From: Croceicoccus sp.
GTDB lineage: Bacteria > Pseudomonadota > Alphaproteobacteria > Sphingomonadales > Sphingomonadaceae
Assembly (NCBI GenBank): GCA_029936705.1
Contig: JAPYSD010000242.1
Location: forward strand, 1-5,946
DNA: 5,946 bases
Direction of reading: 5' to 3'
Numbering within the stretch: position 1 is the stretch's first letter; each line of letters starts with the position of its first letter. The translations under genes were made by a program, and so were the position numbers. This document shows positions 1 through 5,946 of the stretch, in pieces. The notes under the pieces were generated by a model, which saw nothing but the letters and a program-made list of their open reading frames with translations, did not search any database and had not been told where the DNA came from.

Positions 1-309
1 TTCCTTGCCGACGACGAGACCAAGTCGATCATCATGATCGGCGAGATCGGCGGCAGCGCCGAGGAAGAAGCGGCGCAGTTCCTGAAGGACGAAGCCAAGC
101 GCGGGCGCAAGAAGCCGATGGTCGGCTTCATCGCGGGCCGCACGGCGCCTCCGGGCCGCCGCATGGGCCACGCGGGCGCCATCGTCTCGGGCGGCCAGGG
201 CGGTGCCGAGGACAAGATCGCCGCGATGGAAGAAGCGGGCGTTCGCGTCTCGCCCTCGCCGTCGTTGCTTGGCGAAACGCTGGATGGGCTCCTCAAGGAA
301 CTCGCCTGA
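1..309 (+). CDS. sucD: Succinyl-CoA synthetase (succinate--CoA ligase), alpha subunit, 3' part
   Basis: This is the C-terminal 102 residues of SucD, open at the left edge and ending at TGA 307-309. The family is about 290 residues long, so roughly the last third is present. With the SucC beta subunit it interconverts succinyl-CoA and succinate with formation of ATP or GTP in the cytoplasm. The decisive signature is RRMGHAGAI. Its His (codon 169-171) matches the active-site histidine that is transiently phosphorylated (His246 in the E. coli enzyme). It is preceded by the family segment GFIAGRTAPPGRRMGH and followed by the glycine-rich SGGQGGAEDKIAAMEEAGV. The C-terminus, ending LLKELA, looks complete. 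The gene lies 96 nt upstream of sucA on the same strand, as expected in an alphaproteobacterial suc operon, and sucC would be expected just left of the window. The translation reads cleanly, with no frameshift or missing key residue in the visible part. Confidence 0.97.
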   Translation, partial: FLADDETKSIIMIGEIGGSAEEEAAQFLKDEAKRGRKKPMVGFIAGRTAPPGRRMGHAGAIVSGGQGGAEDKIAAMEEAGVRVSPSPSLLGETLDGLLKELA

Positions 310-317
310 CCTGTTTG

Positions 318-360
318 GCCGCGCCCTGCCTTTCTTGGGGAGGAGAAGGCAGGGCGCGGC
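318..360 (+). terminator. Strong GC-rich hairpin after sucD; intrinsic terminator or attenuator candidate
   Basis: The arms GCCGCGCCCTGCCTT (318-332) and AAGGCAGGGCGCGGC (346-360) are perfect reverse complements. They give a 15-bp stem, 12 of its pairs G-C, closing a 13-nt loop (333-345). A short T-run, TTTT at 366-369, follows but starts five bases past the stem, so this is not a textbook terminator. The hairpin begins 9 nt after the sucD stop codon and ends 45 nt before the sucA start. What is seen is the stem. Its role is inferred: partial termination between sucCD and sucAB-lpd, or a 3'-end stabiliser of a processed sucCD mRNA. The loop is purine-rich (GGGGAGGAG). Confidence 0.6.
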
Positions 361-395
361 AAGAATTTTCAAGCCTGCCACGGCGGGCAACCATC

Positions 396-400
396 GGAAG
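396..400 (+). promoter_or_regulatory. Ribosome binding site of sucA
   Basis: GGAAG lies five bases before the ATG at 406 and is a moderate Shine-Dalgarno match. No ATG, GTG or TTG occurs in the sucA frame between the sucD stop (307-309) and 406, so this site and ATG 406 fix the start. I could not recognise a convincing -35/-10 promoter between the hairpin and this site. Confidence 0.6.
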
Positions 401-405
401 ACACC

Positions 406-3240
406 ATGGGTAAAGAGCATCAGACCTTCCTCCCCGAGATGGAGCCCGGCGAGGCCCAGCCCGGACCGTCGTGGCAGCGCAAGAGCTGGCCGCTGACCGG
501 CGAGGACGGCTTCGACGACCTCACGCTGGCGCTGGATCCGACGCGCATGAAGACGGCGCTGAAGGAAGCGGCGAAGAAGAAGGGCGCACCGGTCGACGAC
601 AAGGCGATCGAGGCTGCGGCCGACGATTCCGTCCGTGCGATGATGCTGATCCGCACCTATCGCGTGCGGGGCCACATGGCGGCGGATCTTGATCCGCTGG
701 GCCTGTCCAACCGCGAACTGCCCAAGGACCTGACGCCCGAATATCACGGGTTCGAACCCGGCGACCTCGACCGCAAGATCTATATCGGCGGCAATCTGGG
801 CCTCGAATGGACGACCGTGCGCGAGCTGGTCGAGATCCTGCGCGCGAACTATTGCGGCAAGGTCGGCCTGGAATACATGCACATCGCCGATGTCGAGGAA
901 CGCCGTTTTCTCCAGGAGAAGATGGAAGGCGCCGACAAGTCGATCGACTTCACCATCATGGGCAAGAAGGCGATCCTGGGCGCGGTGATCCGCGGCGAGC
1001 AGTACGAGAAGTTCCTCGCCAAGAAATATGTCGGCACCAAGCGCTTCGGCCTCGACGGCGGCGAAGCGATGATCCCGGCGCTGGAATCGGTCATCAAGTA
1101 CGGCGGCGCCATGGGCGTGCGCGAGATCGTCTATGGCATGGCCCACCGCGGCCGGCTGAACGTCCTCGCCAACGTGATGGGTAAGCCGTACAAGGTGATC
1201 TTCCACGAATTCTCGGGCGGTTCGGCCAACCCCGAGGACGTGGGCGGCTCGGGCGACGTGAAATATCACCTCGGCACCAGCACCGACCGTGAATTCGACG
1301 GCGTGAAGGTTCACATGAGCCTCGTGCCCAACCCCTCGCACCTGGAAGCGGTCGATCCGGTCGTCCTGGGCAAGGTGCGCGCGCAGCAGCAGTTCCGCGA
1401 CGACATCGGCGAAGGCAAGCACCAGCAGGTTCTGCCCGTGCTGATCCACGGCGACGCCGCCTTCGCGGGCCAGGGCATCGTGTGGGAATGCCTCGGCTTC
1501 AGCGGCATTCGCGGGTACAACACCGGCGGCTGCATCCATTTCGTGATCAACAACCAGATCGGTTTCACCACCAGCCCGCAGTTCGCGCGTTCCTCGCCCT
1601 ATCCGTCCGACGTGGCGAAGGGCGTGCAGGCGCCGATCCTGCACGTGAACGGCGACGATCCCGAGGCGGTGACCTTCTGCTGCAAGCTGGCGATCGAATA
1701 CCGTCAGCGTTTTGGCCGCGACATCGTGATCGACATGTGGTGCTATCGCCGCTTCGGCCATAACGAGGGCGACGAGCCCAGCTTCACCCAGCCGCTGATG
1801 TACAAGCAGATTCGCGGCCATCCCGGCGTCAGCGCGCTCTATGCCGAGCGGCTGGAGCAGGAAGGCGTGATCGAGCCCGGCTATCTGAAGGGCCAGGAAG
1901 ACGCGTTCCACCACGAGCTGGAAGGCGAGTTCGAGGCGGGCAAGAGCTACAAGGCCAACCAGGCCGACTGGTTCGGCGGCCGCTGGACGGGCCTCAACAA
2001 GCCTGCCGACCCCGAAACCGCGCGCCGCAGCCATGCGACGGGAATCGAGGGCAAGCTGTTCGACAGCCTGGGCCGGACGCTGACCACCGTTCCGGACGAG
2101 GTGAAGATCCACAAGACGCTGAACCGCGTGCTGGATGCCAAGCGCCAGATGTTCGACGAGGGAGCCGGCTTCGACTGGGCGACGGCCGAGGCGCTCAGCT
2201 TCGGTTCACTGCTTGCCGAGGGATTCTCGGTGCGGCTGTCGGGGCAGGATTCGGGCCGCGGCACGTTCTCGCAGCGGCATGCCGTCTGGGTCGACCAGGA
2301 GACCGAGGACAAGTACATCCCGCTGTGCCATGTGCCGCATGGCCACTTCGAGGTGTATGACAGCCCGCTGTCCGAATATGGTGTGCTGGGTTTCGAGTAC
2401 GGCTACGCGCTGGCCGATCCCAAGTCGCTGGTGCTGTGGGAAGCGCAGTTCGGCGATTTCGCCAATGGCGCGCAGATCATGATCGACCAGTTCATCGCGG
2501 CGGGCGAGGCCAAGTGGCTGCGTGCCAATGGCCTGGTGATGCTGCTGCCGCACGGCTACGAGGGACAGGGCCCCGAGCACTCCTCGGCCCGCCTGGAGCG
2601 GTTCCTGCAGCTGTGTGCGGGCGACAATATCCAGGTATGCAACATCACGACGCCGGCGAACTATTTCCATGTCCTGCGCCGCCAGATGCTCCGCAGCTTC
2701 CGCAAGCCGCTGATCATCATGACGCCGAAGTCGCTGCTGCGCCATCCTATGGCGAAATCGGCGAAAGAGGATTTCCTGGGCGATTCGCATTTCCACCGGA
2801 TCGTGTCGGACACCACTGACATCGCGGACGACAAGGTCGAGCGCCTGGTCCTGTGTTCGGGCAAGGTCGCCTACGACCTGATCGAGGCGCGCGACAAGGC
2901 GGGTCTGGACAACACCAGCATCGTGCGGATCGAGCAGATCTATCCCTTCCCCGGCGAACCGCTGGCGCTGCGGATCAGCCGCATGAAGAACCTGAAGAAG
3001 GTCGTGTGGTGCCAGGAAGAACCGCGCAACAACGGCGCATGGTTCTTCGTGGAGAGCCAGATCGAGCAGGCCTTGGCGGAAGCGGAAGCCGCGGTTTCGC
3101 GCCCCCGCTATGCCGGACGCGAACCGGCGGCATCGCCCGCGACCGGCCTCGCCTCGCGCCATGTCGCGCAGCAGCAGGCGCTGGTCGCCGATGCGCTCGG
3201 CCTGTCGATCGAAGACATGATCGCCGCGGACAAGAAGTGA
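406..3240 (+). CDS. sucA: 2-oxoglutarate dehydrogenase, E1 component (thiamine diphosphate-dependent)
   Basis: SucA (944 aa; E. coli SucA is about 933) decarboxylates 2-oxoglutarate and succinylates the lipoyl arm of SucB; it is the rate-setting step of the complex. Residues 75-100 carry the family segment RAMMLIRTYRVRGHMAADLDPLGL. GMAHRGRLNVL (244-254) and KYHLGTS (286-292) hold active-site histidines 247 and 288. The thiamine diphosphate site runs from HGDAAFAGQG (348-357) to INNQIGFTT (381-389). The transketolase-like half has LSGQDSGRGTFSQRH (611-625) and LSEYGVLGFEYGYA (655-668), where Glu657 aligns with the catalytic glutamate of transketolases. HGYEGQGPEHSSARLERFLQL (716-736) and the C-terminal EEPRNNGAWFFVE (871-883) are also typical. 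The N-terminus is unusual: the usual E2-binding motif (GxNxxYIExLY...DPxSV) is not recognisable, and a short Pro-rich and charged stretch with PGPSWQRKSWPL replaces it. The stop is TGA, 39 nt before sucB. Confidence 0.98.
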   Translation: MGKEHQTFLPEMEPGEAQPGPSWQRKSWPLTGEDGFDDLTLALDPTRMKTALKEAAKKKGAPVDDKAIEAAADDSVRAMMLIRTYRVRGHMAADLDPLGLSNRELPKDLTPEYHGFEPGDLDRKIYIGGNLGLEWTTVRELVEILRANYCGKVGLEYMHIADVEERRFLQEKMEGADKSIDFTIMGKKAILGAVIRGEQYEKFLAKKYVGTKRFGLDGGEAMIPALESVIKYGGAMGVREIVYGMAHRGRLNVLANVMGKPYKVIFHEFSGGSANPEDVGGSGDVKYHLGTSTDREFDGVKVHMSLVPNPSHLEAVDPVVLGKVRAQQQFRDDIGEGKHQQVLPVLIHGDAAFAGQGIVWECLGFSGIRGYNTGGCIHFVINNQIGFTTSPQFARSSPYPSDVAKGVQAPILHVNGDDPEAVTFCCKLAIEYRQRFGRDIVIDMWCYRRFGHNEGDEPSFTQPLMYKQIRGHPGVSALYAERLEQEGVIEPGYLKGQEDAFHHELEGEFEAGKSYKANQADWFGGRWTGLNKPADPETARRSHATGIEGKLFDSLGRTLTTVPDEVKIHKTLNRVLDAKRQMFDEGAGFDWATAEALSFGSLLAEGFSVRLSGQDSGRGTFSQRHAVWVDQETEDKYIPLCHVPHGHFEVYDSPLSEYGVLGFEYGYALADPKSLVLWEAQFGDFANGAQIMIDQFIAAGEAKWLRANGLVMLLPHGYEGQGPEHSSARLERFLQLCAGDNIQVCNITTPANYFHVLRRQMLRSFRKPLIIMTPKSLLRHPMAKSAKEDFLGDSHFHRIVSDTTDIADDKVERLVLCSGKVAYDLIEARDKAGLDNTSIVRIEQIYPFPGEPLALRISRMKNLKKVVWCQEEPRNNGAWFFVESQIEQALAEAEAAVSRPRYAGREPAASPATGLASRHVAQQQALVADALGLSIEDMIAADKK

Positions 3241-3264
3241 TCCGCAGCCCGGAAAATACCGTAA

Positions 3265-3269
3265 AAGGA
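3265..3269 (+). promoter_or_regulatory. Ribosome binding site of sucB
   Basis: AAGGA, ten bases before ATG 3280, is a good Shine-Dalgarno match in the 39-nt sucA-sucB gap. It falls mostly within the loop of a possible weak hairpin (3255-3276), described under findings. Confidence 0.65.
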
Positions 3270-3279
3270 CGGCATTGAA

Positions 3280-4527
3280 ATGAGCACCGAAGTCAAGGTC
3301 CCCGTGTTGGGCGAATCGATCACCGAGGCGACAGTCGGCGAATGGCTCAAGCAGCCCGGTGAGGCCGTGGCCGCAGACGAACCGATCTGCAGCCTCGAGA
3401 CCGACAAGGTCGCGGTCGACGTCAACGCCCCGGCAGCGGGCGTCATGGGCGAGCATCTCGTCGCCGAGGGTGACAATGTCGAGGTGGGCGCGCTGATCGC
3501 GACCATCGAGGAAGGTTCGGGCGGCGCGGCGAAGCCTGCGCCCAAGGCGGATGCCGCGCCTGCACCTTCGCCGTCGCCTGCCCCGGCCCCGGCGCCCGCC
3601 CCCGAGGCTCCCGCCGATGCGGGCGAGGAAGGCAGCGACGCGGTCGTCCTTTCGCCCGCAGTGCGCCGCGCGGTGCTGGAACACGGGATCGATCCCGCCA
3701 AGGTCAAGGGTACCGGCAAGGACGGCCGTCTGACCAAGGAAGACGTGCTGGCCGCCGCAAAGGCGAAGAAGGAAGCGCCCGCTCCTTCGACCAGCGCCCC
3801 GGCTCCCGCAGCCGCGTCGGCCCCGGGCCGCAATGTCGAGCGCGTGAAGATGACGCGCCTGCGCCAGACGATCGCCAAGCGCCTCAAGAGCGCGCAGGAC
3901 ACTGCCGCGCTGCTGACCACCTTCAACGATGTCGACATGACTGCCGTCATGGAAACCCGTTCGAAGTACAAGGACCTGTTCGCCAAGAAGCACGACGTGC
4001 GGCTCGGCTTCATGGGCTTCTTCACAAAGGCGGCCTGCCTCGCGCTCAAGGACGTGCCCAGCGTCAACGCCCAGATCGAGGGCGACGAGATCCTGTATCA
4101 CGATTTTGTCGATGTCTCGGTCGCGGTTTCGGCGCCCAACGGCCTGGTCGTTCCGGTGCTGCGCGATGCCGACAAGAAGAGCTTTGCCCAGATCGAGAAG
4201 GACATCGCCGATTTCGGCGGGCGCGCCAAGGACGGCACGCTGACGATGGAAGACATGAAGGGCGGCACCTTCACCATTTCCAACGGCGGCGTGTTCGGCT
4301 CGCTGATGTCGACCCCGATCATCAATCCGCCGCAGAGCGCCGTGCTGGGCCTGCACCGGATCGAGGATCGCCCCGTTGCCATCAACGGCAAGGTCGAAAT
4401 TCGCCCGATGATGTATATCGCCCTGTCCTACGACCATCGTATCATCGACGGACGCGAGGCAGTGACCGCTCTCAAGATCATCAAGGAGGCGATCGAGGAT
4501 CCCACGCGCCTTCTGATCGACCTTTGA
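3280..4527 (+). CDS. sucB: Dihydrolipoyllysine-residue succinyltransferase, E2 of the 2-oxoglutarate dehydrogenase complex
   Basis: SucB (415 aa; E. coli about 405) forms the core of the complex and transfers the succinyl group from its lipoyl arm to CoA. The order is one lipoyl domain (about 1-78), an Ala/Pro linker (about 84-114), the peripheral subunit-binding domain (about 122-160), a second Ala/Pro linker (165-183) and the acyltransferase domain (about 186-415). The lipoylated lysine is Lys43 in LETDKVAVDV (codon 3406-3408). The binding domain reads LSPAVRRAVLEHGID...GTGKDGRLTKEDVL. The catalytic motif SYDHRIIDGREA gives His386 and Asp390. The segment AALLTTFNDVDM (209-220) is typical of succinyltransferases and argues against a pyruvate dehydrogenase E2. 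ATG 3280 has a good Shine-Dalgarno match and starts exactly at the lipoyl domain. The gene ends with two in-frame stops, TGA TAG (4525-4530), and lpd begins 28 nt later. No domain is missing and there is a single lipoyl domain, as usual for SucB. Confidence 0.98.
   Translation: MSTEVKVPVLGESITEATVGEWLKQPGEAVAADEPICSLETDKVAVDVNAPAAGVMGEHLVAEGDNVEVGALIATIEEGSGGAAKPAPKADAAPAPSPSPAPAPAPAPEAPADAGEEGSDAVVLSPAVRRAVLEHGIDPAKVKGTGKDGRLTKEDVLAAAKAKKEAPAPSTSAPAPAAASAPGRNVERVKMTRLRQTIAKRLKSAQDTAALLTTFNDVDMTAVMETRSKYKDLFAKKHDVRLGFMGFFTKAACLALKDVPSVNAQIEGDEILYHDFVDVSVAVSAPNGLVVPVLRDADKKSFAQIEKDIADFGGRAKDGTLTMEDMKGGTFTISNGGVFGSLMSTPIINPPQSAVLGLHRIEDRPVAINGKVEIRPMMYIALSYDHRIIDGREAVTALKIIKEAIEDPTRLLIDL
3529..3621 (+). 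repeat. Low-complexity Ala/Pro linker segment inside sucB
   Basis: Codons for residues 84-114 of SucB are almost all Ala and Pro (AAPAPSPSPAPAPAPAPEAP), giving a C-rich, purine-poor stretch. Such linkers are flexible swinging-arm hinges between the lipoyl and subunit-binding domains, and they vary in length between species. The alanine and proline codons are mixed rather than identical, so this is protein-level low complexity and not a clean DNA tandem repeat. A shorter linker of the same kind codes for residues 165-183. Confidence 0.75.
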
Positions 4528-4542
4528 TAGCCCGACGACAAA

Positions 4543-4547
4543 AGAGA
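4543..4547 (+). promoter_or_regulatory. Weak ribosome binding site of lpd
   Basis: AGAGA, eight bases before ATG 4556, is the only Shine-Dalgarno-like stretch in the 28-nt sucB-lpd gap and is a poor match. No other start codon lies in frame between the sucB stop and 4556, so the start is not in doubt. With a weak site and short spacing, lpd translation may be coupled partly to sucB, which is inference. Confidence 0.4.
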
Positions 4548-4555
4548 CTGAAATC

Positions 4556-5946
<1,391 letters not shown>

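Noticed and set aside
361..405. A promoter for sucA between the hairpin and the start codon.
   Set aside because: The AT-richer AAGAATTTTC is not paired with a plausible -35 element at proper spacing, so I do not call a promoter.
307..408. sucD and sucA share one reading frame, with 32 stop-free codons between the sucD TGA and the sucA ATG, hinting at readthrough to a SucD-SucA fusion.
   Set aside because: A stop-free run of 32 codons is common in high-GC DNA. The gap holds a strong hairpin and the sucA ribosome site, and both proteins are complete at their expected ends.
203..496. A short plus-strand frame bridging the end of sucD and the start of sucA.
   Set aside because: It overlaps two certain genes out of frame, is rich in Arg and Pro, and has no recognisable motif.
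3108..4067. A 319-codon minus-strand frame rich in Ala, Ser and Gly opposite sucB.
   Set aside because: Its low-complexity Gly-Ala run is just the complement of the sucB linker, and it overlaps another antisense frame over the same bases.

Overview
The window is a high-GC stretch with every gene on the + strand. It holds most of a tricarboxylic-acid-cycle operon: the 3' end of sucD, complete sucA and sucB, and an lpd (lpdA) gene that runs off the right edge only a few codons before its expected end. The SucA, SucB and Lpd sequences look like those of Alphaproteobacteria, most likely a sphingomonad (Sphingomonadales). This placement rests on remembered resemblance: the short SucA N-terminus with a PGPSWQRKSWPL segment, and the Lpd C-terminus with AGTMIAQ and HAHPTHSE. 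It was not tested by alignment. The gene order sucD-sucA-sucB-lpd is also common in that class.

Layout: 1-309 is the C-terminal third of succinyl-CoA synthetase alpha (SucD), including the phospho-histidine motif. 310-405 is a 96-nt gap with a strong perfect inverted repeat (318-332 with 346-360) that looks like an intrinsic terminator or attenuator. 406-3240 is sucA (2-oxoglutarate dehydrogenase E1, 944 aa). 3241-3279 is a 39-nt gap with the sucB ribosome binding site, which may sit in a weak hairpin. 3280-4527 is sucB (E2 dihydrolipoyl succinyltransferase, 415 aa). 4528-4555 is a 28-nt gap. From 4556 to the edge is lpd (E3 dihydrolipoyl dehydrogenase, 463 complete codons visible).

The four products work in sequence. 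E1 decarboxylates 2-oxoglutarate on thiamine diphosphate and passes the succinyl group to the lipoyl arm of E2. E2 transfers it to CoA, and E3 reoxidises the lipoyl group with NAD+. SucCD then turns succinyl-CoA into succinate with formation of ATP or GTP. The tight spacing of sucA, sucB and lpd suggests cotranscription. The hairpin after sucD is the one place where the transcript could be cut back or uncoupled.

I found no mobile element, RNA gene, CRISPR array or unfamiliar gene. This is a conserved core-metabolism region, and I see no sign of an undescribed system. The points worth a second look are the sucD-sucA hairpin, the unusually short E1 N-terminus and the atypical Lpd interface segment. 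The very long antisense reading frames are judged to be composition artefacts.
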